32,580 nucleotides of DNA, from positions 1 to 32,580 of the forward strand of contig JAJFFB010000143.1 in NCBI GenBank assembly GCA_021776925.1. The letters are read 5' to 3'. How positions within the stretch are numbered: position 1 is the stretch's first letter; each line of letters opens with the position of its first letter. Shown in pieces: positions 1-8,395 of the stretch. The notes below the pieces were generated by a model, which was not told the origin of the DNA, made no database searches, and saw nothing but the letters and a program-made list of their open reading frames with translations. Source of the stretch: Planctomycetota bacterium (GTDB taxonomy: Bacteria > Planctomycetota > UBA1135). The translations under genes were made by a program, and so were the position numbers.

Positions 1-897
1 GGACTCGTCGCCCAGATACAGCTTGTCGCCGACGATCGGATGGCCGAGGGCGGCGAGGTGCACACGTAGCTGGTGCTGGCGGCCGGTCAGCGGGTGCAGC
101 TGCACCAGGGTGTAGCCGGGGATGCGGCGCAGCACGTTCCATTCGGTCACCGAGGGCTGGCCGCCGTCGTCCTCGCGCACACCCATCTTCAGGCGCACTT
201 CGGAAGCCAGCGCCTTGCCGAGCGGCAGGTCGATCACGCCTTCATCCTGCTCCATCTCGCCGACCACGATCGCCTGATAGGTCTTGTCGATGGTGCGCTT
301 TTCGAACTGCCGCCCGACACGCGTGCGGCTGAGCTGGTCCTTGGCGGTCAGCAATACGCCGCAGGTCTCGCGGTCGAGACGATGACACAAGGTGGGCATG
401 TCCTCGGTCTCGCCCCAGATCGCGCGATGACGCTCGTGGATCAAATGGATCAGCGAACCGGTCAGGTGCCCGCGCGAAGGATGCACGCTGATGTGCGGTG
501 GCTTGTCGACCGCCAACACCCACTGGTCCTCGTACAACACGGTCAGCTCGCCGGGATCGGCGTCCAAATCCCCATCACCCGCACCGATTCCAGTAGCCGG
601 CTGCAATGGATTCGGCTGGCGTAATACGACCTCCTGCCCGGTGCGCAATTTCAGGCTGTCACGCAAGGCACCAAGGGTGGCCTGTTGCGGGTCCTTGAAC
701 GGCAGGACCTCGACCGCGCCTTCTTCGCCGATCAGGTCCTGGATGCCCTGGCGCGAACGCCAGCGAATACGCGCAGCCAGAAACTTGTCGAGGCGCGTAC
801 CGTGCTCGTCGGTGCCGACCTCGAAGCGCCACTCTTGCAGTTCGGCACTGAGGTCGCGTTGCCCGCGACGTTTTTTCCTGGGGCGGGAGCGGGCCAC
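1..897 (-). CDS. RluA-family pseudouridine synthase, 3' end cut by window edge
   Basis: Isomerises uridine to pseudouridine in rRNA or tRNA. 299 codons are visible and the frame is open to base 1, so only the last few residues are missing. An S4-like RNA-binding segment lies at about residues 33-65 (TRLDKFLAARIRWRSRQGI). The catalytic domain has the hallmark HRLDRETCG with the catalytic Asp at about residue 175, and the downstream RxHQLRVHLA and GHPIVGDKLY motifs. The chosen start is GTG at 897, 17 nt after the rpsU stop; no other start fits upstream in this frame. It probably forms one transcript with rpsU, which makes sense for two translation genes. The exact target (RluC/RluD-like or another) cannot be decided here. 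The family assignment is firm. Confidence 0.9.
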   Translation of the reverse strand, partial: MARSRPRKKRRGQRDLSAELQEWRFEVGTDEHGTRLDKFLAARIRWRSRQGIQDLIGEEGAVEVLPFKDPQQATLGALRDSLKLRTGQEVVLRQPNPLQPATGIGAGDGDLDADPGELTVLYEDQWVLAVDKPPHISVHPSRGHLTGSLIHLIHERHRAIWGETEDMPTLCHRLDRETCGVLLTAKDQLSRTRVGRQFEKRTIDKTYQAIVVGEMEQDEGVIDLPLGKALASEVRLKMGVREDDGGQPSVTEWNVLRRIPGYTLVQLHPLTGRQHQLRVHLAALGHPIVGDKLYLGDES

Positions 898-914
898 TCC
901 GACCGCCCAACCAA

Positions 915-1121
915 CTAGAAGCGCGCGTTGCGGCGCATGCGCTCGGCCCGCTTGATGGTGCGGCGGCGCTCTTCCTTAGCCTCGGTGCGAGCCCAGGTGG
1001 GCTTGGTGAAATAGGTACGGTCCTTGATCATGTTGAAAATGCCGGCCTGGTTGCACTGGCGCTTGAAGCGGCGCAGGGCGGCGTCGAGGGACTCGTTGGA
1101 TCGAACTTGGACCTTGATCAA
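915..1121 (-). CDS. rpsU: Small ribosomal subunit protein bS21
   Basis: A 68-aa basic protein of the 30S subunit, involved in translation initiation near the 16S rRNA 3' end. The sequence begins with the typical bS21 pattern (IKVQVRSNESLDAALRRFKR), continues with a Cys-containing middle and ends in an Arg/Lys-rich tail. The length is normal for the family. The start codon is TTG at 1121, preceded by a GGAG (complement of 1131-1134) at 9 nt spacing; no ATG or GTG lies nearby in frame. It is followed after 17 nt by the RluA-type gene, so the two are probably co-transcribed. It is divergent from recD2, and the roughly 80-nt gap must hold both promoters. A weak TAGAAT-like -10 lies at the complement of 1193-1198. 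Confidence 0.95.
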   Translation of the reverse strand: MIKVQVRSNESLDAALRRFKRQCNQAGIFNMIKDRTYFTKPTWARTEAKEERRRTIKRAERMRRNARF

Positions 1122-1145
1122 GACTACGTACTCCGTGTGGTTACC

Positions 1146-3431
1146 ATGTCAGCCTTCCGAACCCGGCACAGGCCGAGGCCAGAAGGGCGAAGCATTCTAG
1201 TGGACCATCCGGATTCCGTCCAGCACGAGACCCTGGAAGGACAAGTCCTTTCGGTGGTTTTTCAGGCCGAAGATTCCGGTTTCGCGGTCGTCGTGCTCGA
1301 ATCGGACGGGTCCACCGCCACCGCAGCCGGCGATATCGGCCCGGTCAACGCCGGCGACTACCTGCGCCTGCACGGGCGCTGGACCGATCACCCGCGCTTC
1401 GGCCGCCAGTTCCAGGCCGGATGGTCGGAGCAGACCACCCCCACCACGCTGCACGGCCTAGGCCAGTACCTGGCCTCGGGCTCCTTCCCCGGTATCGGCG
1501 CCGACATGAGCAAGCGCCTGATCCGCCACTTCGGCGAAAACACCCTCGAAGCCCTCGAGGGCGGCGCCAAAACCCTGCAGGCGGTCAGCGGCATCGGCCC
1601 CAAACGCGCCCAGGTGCTCGCCGAGGCCTTCGCCGAAGGCCGTGCGCGCCACCGCGTGCTGGCCGAACTGCGCGGCTTCGGCCTCAACGGCGGCCAGGCC
1701 AACGCGCTCTACGAAAACTGGCAGGCCGGCGCGATCGAGCGCGTCAAGGCCGACCCCTACGCCCTGATCGGCGCCCTGCGCGGCATCGGTTTTGCGACCG
1801 CCGAGCGCATGGCGCACCAGCTCGGCATCCCGCGCGACTCGGTGGTGCGCGCGCGCGGGGTGCTGCTGCACCTGCTGCGCGAGGCCGGCCGCGAGGGCCA
1901 TACCTGCCTGCCGGAGGATGAGCTCAACCGCCGCAGCAGCGAGCTTGGCTTGGCAGACGAACGCCTGACCGAAGCCTTGGCGGAACTGATCCAGCAGCGG
2001 CGCCTGGTGTGCGAGGTGGATGTGGAGAGTGGCGGCGAAACCCGCGACTACCTATTACCCGACCTCCACGCCGCCGAAACCGCGCTCGCCGGACGCGTGC
2101 GGGAACTCCTCAAGGGCGGTGCGGGCAGCGAACCCGGCGGCGGCGGCAGCGGTGCGGGCAGCGAACCCGGCGGCAGCGCGGCGCTGGCCACCCCCGAGCA
2201 GGTCATGGAAGGCATCCGCCGCGCCGACTTTCCGCCTGACCCGAGCCAGTCGCGCGCGCTGGAGCTGTCTTTGCGCGAGCCCTTCGGCGTGATCACCGGC
2301 GGGCCGGGTACCGGCAAGACCACCACGCTGCGTCTGGTGCTCGACATCCTCGACGCGGTCGGCGTCGGCCCGGTCAAGCTGGCCAGCCCGACCGGGCGCG
2401 CGGCCAAGCGCCTGCACGAAGCCACCGGGCGCGAAGCCAGCACCGTCCACCGCCTGCTCGGTTTCGAACCGCACTCGGGCACCTGGCGCCACGACGCCGA
2501 CAACCCTCTGGATGCCGCCTTCCTGATCGTCGACGAGGTCTCGATGCTCGATCTGCCGCTGGCCGCCGCGTTGTTCGCCGCGGTGCCGCCCAAATGCCGC
2601 GTGCTGCTGGTGGGCGACGCCGACCAGCTGCCCTCGGTCGGCCCCGGTTCGGTGCTGCGCGACCTGGTCGCCAGCCCGGCGGTGCCGACGGTGCGCCTGC
2701 AGCGCATCCACCGCCAGGGCGAGGGCTCGGGCATCACCGAAGCCGCGCACCGCATCCTCGAGGGCGCGCTGCCGCAGACGATGACCTCCCCGGGCGGCGA
2801 CTTCTACCTGGTTACTGCACGCAGCCCCGATGCCGCCGCCGACCTGGTCGAGCGCATCGTCTGCGAACGCATTCCGGAGCGCTTCGGCCTCGATCCGCGC
2901 AGCGACGTGCTGGTGCTCGCGCCGATGTATCGCGGCCCGGTCGGGGTGCACGAAATCAACGCGCGCTTGTCGCGGCGCCTCAACCCCGACGGCGCCGGCA
3001 GCGAGTGGGCCGGCTCGCTGCGCGTCGGCGACCGCGTGATGGTGGTGCGCAACGACTACGAGCGCGAGGTCTTCAACGGCGACGCCGGCCTGGTCACGGC
3101 GATCGAGAACGATCGCATCCTGGTCGAGATCGACCGACGCGTGCTCGAATACGGGCGCGACGAACTCGACCAGCTGATCCCAGCGTGGTGCGTGACCGTA
3201 CACCGTTCGCAGGGGTCGGAAGCGCGCGCGGTGGTCATCGTGCTCGGCTCCTCGCATTACATGATGCTGCGCCGCAATTTGCTCTACACCGCGGTCACCC
3301 GCGGCAAGGAGGTGGTGACCGTGGTCGCCGATCCGCACGCGCTGCGCCGCGCGGTGAGCAACGCCGACGAGAGCCAGCGTTGGACGCGCCTGCGCCAGCG
3401 TCTTGACGCCGACGGGAGCAACCAACGCTGA
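1146..3431 (+). CDS. recD2: RecD2-type ATP-dependent DNA helicase (RecD-like, SF1B)
   Basis: A 5'-3' DNA helicase of the RecD2/YrrC type, used in repair and recombination without RecBC. In order: the N-terminal OB-like segment begins LEGQVLSVVFQAEDSGF; tandem helix-hairpin-helix motifs follow (FPGIGADMSKRL, SGIGPKRAQVLAEAF); then a Gly/Ser-rich linker; Walker A GGPGTGKT near residue 385; Walker B LIVDEVSML near 460; motif III GDADQLPSVGPG; and C-terminal VTVHRSQGSEA and LLYTAVTRGKE. Length (761 aa from this start) fits the family. The start is uncertain: an ATG at 1107 overlaps rpsU, ATG 1146 is used here, and GTG 1200 would start just before the conserved domain. None has a strong ribosome binding site. 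Assignment is firm, start moderate. Confidence 0.93.
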   Translation: MSAFRTRHRPRPEGRSILVDHPDSVQHETLEGQVLSVVFQAEDSGFAVVVLESDGSTATAAGDIGPVNAGDYLRLHGRWTDHPRFGRQFQAGWSEQTTPTTLHGLGQYLASGSFPGIGADMSKRLIRHFGENTLEALEGGAKTLQAVSGIGPKRAQVLAEAFAEGRARHRVLAELRGFGLNGGQANALYENWQAGAIERVKADPYALIGALRGIGFATAERMAHQLGIPRDSVVRARGVLLHLLREAGREGHTCLPEDELNRRSSELGLADERLTEALAELIQQRRLVCEVDVESGGETRDYLLPDLHAAETALAGRVRELLKGGAGSEPGGGGSGAGSEPGGSAALATPEQVMEGIRRADFPPDPSQSRALELSLREPFGVITGGPGTGKTTTLRLVLDILDAVGVGPVKLASPTGRAAKRLHEATGREASTVHRLLGFEPHSGTWRHDADNPLDAAFLIVDEVSMLDLPLAAALFAAVPPKCRVLLVGDADQLPSVGPGSVLRDLVASPAVPTVRLQRIHRQGEGSGITEAAHRILEGALPQTMTSPGGDFYLVTARSPDAAADLVERIVCERIPERFGLDPRSDVLVLAPMYRGPVGVHEINARLSRRLNPDGAGSEWAGSLRVGDRVMVVRNDYEREVFNGDAGLVTAIENDRILVEIDRRVLEYGRDELDQLIPAWCVTVHRSQGSEARAVVIVLGSSHYMMLRRNLLYTAVTRGKEVVTVVADPHALRRAVSNADESQRWTRLRQRLDADGSNQR
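2118..2173 (+). repeat. Direct repeat in the recD2 linker
   Basis: Two identical 23-bp copies (2118-2140 and 2151-2173) lie 33 bp apart and encode a repeated GAGSEPGG. They sit in the flexible linker between the HhH region and the helicase core. The repeat is in frame (33 bp = 11 codons), so copy-number change would only alter linker length. Confidence 0.85.
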
Positions 3432-3455
3432 AGCATGAAGGGCGGCAACCCTGAG

Positions 3456-5678
3456 TCAGGGCAGCTTCACCGGTGGCAGGCCGCGGAAGGTGTAGGGGCG
3501 ATGGGCGCGGTAGCTTTCCAGACGGTCGCGGGCGCCGTTCGTCCACGCCGAGGAAACCTCGGGGATGGTTTCGGCGTGCTTGATCACCTCGCCCTGAACC
3601 TGTTCGGCGCGGCGGTAGTCGCCGGTGGCGGCGAGACACGCGGCTTCCAGATCCTTGACTTGAAGCGCGTAGGGGGCCTGCATCGCCTCCGGCACCTGCG
3701 CGGCGGTGAGGCGCTGCGTCAGGGTTTGCACCAGGTACTGAGTCTGAGCCAGCGCATTGGCGGGATTGCGCACGCCCTCCTCGGCGGACGCGGCCAGCAC
3801 CCACGCCGCGTACAGGTCGGCCTCGAACCAGGGCGTGTTCCGAACCCACGGGAACATGTCCTTCCACGGCGGAGAATCACCGCCGGTAACCGGCCGGCTG
3901 CTGCGCTGGAAGTCGGTCAGCGCGGCGGCGACCTGGCCGGCGGCGAGGCGCTGCTTGCCGCGCTCCAGATAACCGAGGAACAGAGCGCGCGCCCACGTCG
4001 CCTGGGGGGGGGCTTGAACCTTCTGCAGGATGAATCCCTGCTGGAAGCGCTGGTCGAACAAGGTGCCGTTCAGCGCGCGCTCGCCATGCAGGACGATCTG
4101 TTCCGGATCCGGGTTGCCGGTCGCAACGAGCAGGTCCAGCTTGACTCCGTTCATGCGCCCGTCGTCGGGCCACTTCTGCAGCGCTTCGTCGATGAAGCGC
4201 AGGCCGCTGGTGATCAGATTGGTCTGGCGGAATTGCTTCCCCTGCACCAGTTCCACCTGCGCCATCGACATCAGCAGGTTGGGATCGCGGTGGTACTCGA
4301 GGCCCTTGCGGTACAACTCTTTGGCGCCGTTGAGGTCGCCCTCGCGCGACAGGATCGCGCCGAGGTTGTTGTACGCCGACCAGCAACTGGGATTGACCGC
4401 GATGGTGTCTTCCCACAAGGTCTTCGCGCTCTGATAGACCATTCCCTGCACTGCGGTCACCATCGCCAGCGCGCCGAGCAGCAGCGCGGTCGCCGCCTGC
4501 CGCGCGATGCCGCGCAAGGGTACGCGCACCAACAAGGCGCCGAGCAGGGCGAAGAGGGCGAAGTTGGCGTGGTACTGGAAGTGGTCGGCCACCCACGAAA
4601 AGCGGAAGGGATAGACGTTGACGAAGCCCATCACCGGGAACAGCGCGCCGCCGAAGATCAGGATCGCGACCAATGGACCGCGGCCGATGCGGCGCGACAT
4701 CTTCAGCAAGGCCAGCGGCAGGGCGACCGCGCCCGCCAGCAGCAACCACTGCAGCGGCGAGGACGGATCCGGATCCCATTTCGGATAGAAGAACATCTGC
4801 TCGAGCGGGGCGAGCACGTGCAGCAGATAAACCCACACCACCTTGCCGGCGAGCAGCGACCGCTCGAGCAGGCCGAGGTCGAAGGACGAGCCGCCGGCGC
4901 CAACCTGAACCACCTCGAGATGGGCGGTGTGCAAGCCGGCGACGATGCCGGTGGCAAAGAAGGGCAGCAGCGCGAGGCCGTGGCGCTTCCATTCGGACGG
5001 CCGCTTCCACCAGATCAGCAGCAATAGGGCCGGCGGAACGAAGGCGATGACGGTTTTCGACAGCAGGCCGAGGGTCCAGCACAGCAGCGCCAGCGCATAG
5101 ACGCGCCACGATCCTCCGCGCCCGCCGATGCCGGCGAAACGCAGATAGCCAAGCACCGCGCACAGGGCGAATAGCGCCGACAGCATGTTCTTGCGTTCGG
5201 TCACCCAGGCCACCGACTCGACGTGCACCGGATGGACCGCGAACAAGGCCGCGGCGAGCCACGCGCCGGGCACCCCGAGGCGCAGCAGGACGCGCCAGAA
5301 GGCCAGCACGCTGAGCGCCAGGATCAGGATATTGGTGAGGTGATAACCGGTAGGGTCCAACTCATAGGTGTTGATGAACTGGCCAGGCGCATAAGGATTG
5401 GGGATCTGGACCAGCTCCTTGGGGAAGAGCCGGAACTCGAGCCAGAAGGAGGTGTGCACCACCGGGTAGTACTGCGGCGTGGCCGAGGTGTCGCTCCAGA
5501 TCTTCCACAGACCATCTTCAGTCTGCGGCAACAGCATCTGGTTGTTGGTGACGTAGAAATCGTCGTCCCAGATCCAACCGCCCTTGGCCGCCACCGTCGA
5601 ATACGAGGCGAAAACCAAAAGCGCCAGCACCAGCGCCCAGCGCCAGTTCCACTGCTGCGGCATGGCCAGGGACTTCAT
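3456..5678 (-). CDS. GT-C/TMTC-like multi-pass membrane protein with C-terminal TPRs (copy 1)
   Basis: A 740-aa integral membrane protein, probably a GT-C-fold glycosyltransferase related to TMTC/DUF1736 proteins; substrate unknown. After the first membrane segment (about residues 10-27) comes a luminal acidic motif GGWIWDDDFYVTNN, the expected place for the catalytic GT-C carboxylates, then PQYYPVVHTSFWLE and the family signature HPVHVESVAWVTERKNMLS. About ten hydrophobic segments follow, then TPR-like helices from about residue 430 (WSAYNNLGAILSREGDLNGA) to a soluble C-terminus. The start is ATG 5678, overlapping the stop of the upstream DUF4863 gene as ATGA; an upstream in-frame start at 5831 would lie inside that gene and is rejected. 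It is a clear paralogue of the protein at 6242-8395. A 9-base G/C run (4004-4012) lies in the coding region. Confidence 0.85.
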   Translation of the reverse strand: MKSLAMPQQWNWRWALVLALLVFASYSTVAAKGGWIWDDDFYVTNNQMLLPQTEDGLWKIWSDTSATPQYYPVVHTSFWLEFRLFPKELVQIPNPYAPGQFINTYELDPTGYHLTNILILALSVLAFWRVLLRLGVPGAWLAAALFAVHPVHVESVAWVTERKNMLSALFALCAVLGYLRFAGIGGRGGSWRVYALALLCWTLGLLSKTVIAFVPPALLLLIWWKRPSEWKRHGLALLPFFATGIVAGLHTAHLEVVQVGAGGSSFDLGLLERSLLAGKVVWVYLLHVLAPLEQMFFYPKWDPDPSSPLQWLLLAGAVALPLALLKMSRRIGRGPLVAILIFGGALFPVMGFVNVYPFRFSWVADHFQYHANFALFALLGALLVRVPLRGIARQAATALLLGALAMVTAVQGMVYQSAKTLWEDTIAVNPSCWSAYNNLGAILSREGDLNGAKELYRKGLEYHRDPNLLMSMAQVELVQGKQFRQTNLITSGLRFIDEALQKWPDDGRMNGVKLDLLVATGNPDPEQIVLHGERALNGTLFDQRFQQGFILQKVQAPPQATWARALFLGYLERGKQRLAAGQVAAALTDFQRSSRPVTGGDSPPWKDMFPWVRNTPWFEADLYAAWVLAASAEEGVRNPANALAQTQYLVQTLTQRLTAAQVPEAMQAPYALQVKDLEAACLAATGDYRRAEQVQGEVIKHAETIPEVSSAWTNGARDRLESYRAHRPYTFRGLPPVKLP

Positions 5679-6130
5679 GCCTGTTCGAATGCGATCTGGC
5701 CGCCGGGCAGCAGATAGAGGATCAGCATGGTTCCGCCCCGCACCGTCGGCACGTGGCTGGAGCCGGGCGCGTAGGTGGTCCAGCCGGGAGCGTTGCCGTC
5801 GAAACTGGGGTGGCCGTCGAGCGCGAAGCACAGATCGATTTCGCCGCCGGGGTGCGCGTGCAAGGGACCGGCGCCGTTCATCATCACCACGTCGGCGCTG
5901 AAGTCACGGGTCTCGGGGGCGGGCTTGAACACGCGCGAGAACTTCAGCGGCAGTTCGCCGCGGTTGCACAGGCTGCCGTCGTCGACGCCGGCGCGCAGCG
6001 TGGCGCCGAGTTCCTGCACGTAGTCCCCGGCGAAAGGAAAGGCCTTGTCCAGGGCGGCGCGAGCGGCCTCGGCGTCTTCCAGGGCGAGGCCCTGGCAGAA
6101 GTCGAGCAACGGCTGCAGTCGGTCAAGCAT
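5675..6130 (-). CDS. DUF4863 / 4-hydroxylaminobenzoate lyase-like cupin protein
   Basis: A 151-aa soluble cupin-like protein. The C-terminal half carries the patterns I remember from the DUF4863 family, whose characterised member PnbB is a 4-hydroxylaminobenzoate lyase: SADVVMMNGAGPLHAHPGGEIDLCF, GWTTYAPGSSHVPTV and LYLLPGGQIAFE. The His residues of HAHPGGE and SSHVP and the Glu could bind a metal, as in cupins. The N-terminal half is helical (LLDFCQGLALEDAEAARAAL). It sits between the two GT-C/TPR paralogues, 111 bp after the first and overlapping the start of the second by 4 nt, so it is translated together with the latter. Nothing nearby suggests nitroaromatic catabolism, so its substrate may differ from that of PnbB. 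Confidence 0.7.
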   Translation of the reverse strand: MLDRLQPLLDFCQGLALEDAEAARAALDKAFPFAGDYVQELGATLRAGVDDGSLCNRGELPLKFSRVFKPAPETRDFSADVVMMNGAGPLHAHPGGEIDLCFALDGHPSFDGNAPGWTTYAPGSSHVPTVRGGTMLILYLLPGGQIAFEQA

Positions 6131-6241
6131 GTACGAAGGATACCCCCGAGCCTGTCGCGCGACCCTCTTTCGGGACCGAGGCGTGCCGCGGGACTCTCAT
6201 GCGTACCGATGCACGCCGCCGCGCGCAGGCAGCCGACGCGC

Positions 6242-8395
6242 TCAGTCGGGCGAACGCTCGAAGCGGTAGGGCCGGCCGGCACGGTAAAGATCGATGCGCG
6301 CCTGCATCGCCGCGCCGAGGCGATCTCGATCCGCACGGCCGAGGCGGGCGAGCGCGGCTTCGGCTACCGCAAGGGCCTCGTCAAAGGCACCGGCCTGCGC
6401 CGCGGCGGCGGCCTCGATGTCACGAAAACGGCTTTCTTCGCGCACCACCACCACCGGCGGCGCGCCGAGCGCGCCGATGCGCTGACGCATGCTGGCGGCG
6501 ATGGCCGCCGCCTCGCGGCGTGCGCCTTGCGGATCACGCACCGCCTCGTCGGCGTGGGCGGCCAGGATCCATAGGCGCAGGCGCTCGCACTCGAGCCACG
6601 GCGAAGAGTCCGACCACGGCTGTAGGTCACGCCAGAGGCGGCCCGCGGCGCCGTCCCAGGCTTGCGCCGACGGCGCCAGCGCCCGCAGGGCGGCCGCGCC
6701 TCGGCCCGCGCCGAGTTCGGCGCGCGCGCGGTTGAGGCGCAGACGGAACAGGTTGCGCGCCACCTGCTGGGTTTCGGAATTGTCGAGGAAGGCCTGGCGC
6801 TGGGCGTTCGGCAGACGAGCGAATGAGATGTCGAAATAGGCCTGATAGGCAGCCTCGGCCGCGGCTGCATCGCCACCCCCCCCCTGCACAATGGCGTGGC
6901 CGAGTGCTGCCTGTGCCTTGGGATAGATCGGCAAGGCTGTGACGGCCTCATTTGCCAAATGGTAAGCCTCGAACAAAGCCGATCGGTCCCGGCTGCTGCC
7001 AAACTTTTGCAGATCGAGGACCGCCAAGGAGGTCAGCAACACCGGGTCCCGCTGCAGCTCAAGCGCGTGGCGAAACAGACGCTCGCCTTCCACCGGGTCA
7101 CCGTATTCGATACGTAACTGACCCAGGTTCTGCCACGCGGCCCAGCTACTCGGGTTGGCTTCGGTGGTACCAGTCCAGAGGCTCTCTTCATCTTGGTAGA
7201 GGCCGCCTTGCAGAGCTGTGAAGGTGGCACACAAGGCGAGAAAGGCGCCCGCAATCACCGCGCGCGGAAGCTCTGCCAGGTGTTGGGTGGCAACCACTGC
7301 AATCGCCCCAAGCAGCGCGTAAAGCGCGAAATCGGCGTGGTATTGGAAGTGGTCTGCGACCCAGCTGAACTTCATCGGGTAGACGTCGAAGAACCCAAGC
7401 ACCGGGAATAAGGCGCCGCCGAAGATCAACAACCCGACCAGAGGGCCACGCCCCCATCGAAGTTGTGAACGCAGCGCCGCAACGATCAGTACGACCGCCA
7501 TGCCGGGTGCGATCCAACCCTGCCAGGTCGACACCGCGATCTCCCAGCGCGGATAGAAGAAGCTGTGGCCAATTGGATTGACCGCGTGCCAGAGATAGAC
7601 CCAGCAAACCTGTCCGGCGAGCAGTAGTCGCTCGATAAAACCGTGCTCCCAGTAGCTGCCCTCAGCTCCGACCTGGCTGACTTCCAGGCGTGCGGTGTTC
7701 CAACCAGCCACCGCGCCAATGAGCAACAGCACGCCCAGGGGTGCCAACACGGCTGGACGTTTCCAGCCCTCAGGCCGACGCCACCAAAGCAGCAACAGCA
7801 GGGCGGGCGGCACGAAAGCGATCACCGATTTCGACAGGACGCCGAGCACGAAGTAGAGAAAGGCCAGCACCAACAGGCCACGGTTTTCGCTGCGGCGGGT
7901 GCCGACGCCGGCGTAGCGCAGGAAACTCAACGCGGTGGCAAGGGCGAAAACTCCCGACAACATGTTCTTGCGTTCGGTCACCCAGGCCGCGCTTTCGACG
8001 TGGACCGGATGAAGCACGAAAAGCGCGGCGGCGAACCAGGCACCGGGCACCCTGAGCAACAACAGCAGGCGCCAAAAAAGGACACCGGTCAGTCCCAGCA
8101 ACAGGACGTTGTCCAGGTGCATACCGAAGGGAGCCGGCGGCCCCCCCCCACCGCCCCAGGCGCGCACCTCCAGCCAGAAACTGGTGTGCACCACCGGGTA
8201 GTACTGAGGAGTGGCGCCCGCATCGGTCCAGATCGCGGCGAGGCCGCCGTCCTGGTACAGCACCGGATTCTCGGTGACGTAGTCGTCGTCATCCCAGATC
8301 CATCCGCCGTTGGCCAGGACCGGGGCGTAAGCCGCCACCGCGAGCAGGACCAGCAGTCCTGCCCAGCCCGGGCTCCAGCGGGAAGGAAGCTTCAC
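6242..8395 (-). CDS. GT-C/TMTC-like multi-pass membrane protein with C-terminal TPRs (copy 2)
   Basis: A 717-aa paralogue of the 3456-5678 product with the same architecture: N-terminal membrane segment, acidic motif GGWIWDDDDYVTENP, PQYYPVVHTSFWLE, signature HPVHVESAAWVTERKNMLSG, GALFPVLGFFDVYPMKFSW, then TPR-like helices (WAAWQNLGQLRIEYGDPVEG). It is probably a GT-C-type sugar transferase acting at the membrane; donor and acceptor are unknown. The start taken is GTG 8395, which overlaps the aminopeptidase stop as GTGA; GTG 8413, six codons earlier, is also possible. Nine-base C runs lie at 6876-6884 and 8141-8149, the latter encoding a Gly-rich loop. Coupling to the secreted aminopeptidase upstream is direct. 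Family confidence is good; biochemical function is inference. Confidence 0.85.
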   Translation of the reverse strand: MKLPSRWSPGWAGLLVLLAVAAYAPVLANGGWIWDDDDYVTENPVLYQDGGLAAIWTDAGATPQYYPVVHTSFWLEVRAWGGGGGPPAPFGMHLDNVLLLGLTGVLFWRLLLLLRVPGAWFAAALFVLHPVHVESAAWVTERKNMLSGVFALATALSFLRYAGVGTRRSENRGLLVLAFLYFVLGVLSKSVIAFVPPALLLLLWWRRPEGWKRPAVLAPLGVLLLIGAVAGWNTARLEVSQVGAEGSYWEHGFIERLLLAGQVCWVYLWHAVNPIGHSFFYPRWEIAVSTWQGWIAPGMAVVLIVAALRSQLRWGRGPLVGLLIFGGALFPVLGFFDVYPMKFSWVADHFQYHADFALYALLGAIAVVATQHLAELPRAVIAGAFLALCATFTALQGGLYQDEESLWTGTTEANPSSWAAWQNLGQLRIEYGDPVEGERLFRHALELQRDPVLLTSLAVLDLQKFGSSRDRSALFEAYHLANEAVTALPIYPKAQAALGHAIVQGGGGDAAAAEAAYQAYFDISFARLPNAQRQAFLDNSETQQVARNLFRLRLNRARAELGAGRGAAALRALAPSAQAWDGAAGRLWRDLQPWSDSSPWLECERLRLWILAAHADEAVRDPQGARREAAAIAASMRQRIGALGAPPVVVVREESRFRDIEAAAAAQAGAFDEALAVAEAALARLGRADRDRLGAAMQARIDLYRAGRPYRFERSPD

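Noticed and set aside
5679-5831. Longer N-terminus for the first GT-C/TPR protein, starting at 5831
   Set aside because: The extra 51 residues are Arg-rich out-of-frame sequence of the DUF4863 gene; the ATGA overlap at 5678 and the paralogue's start fit much better.
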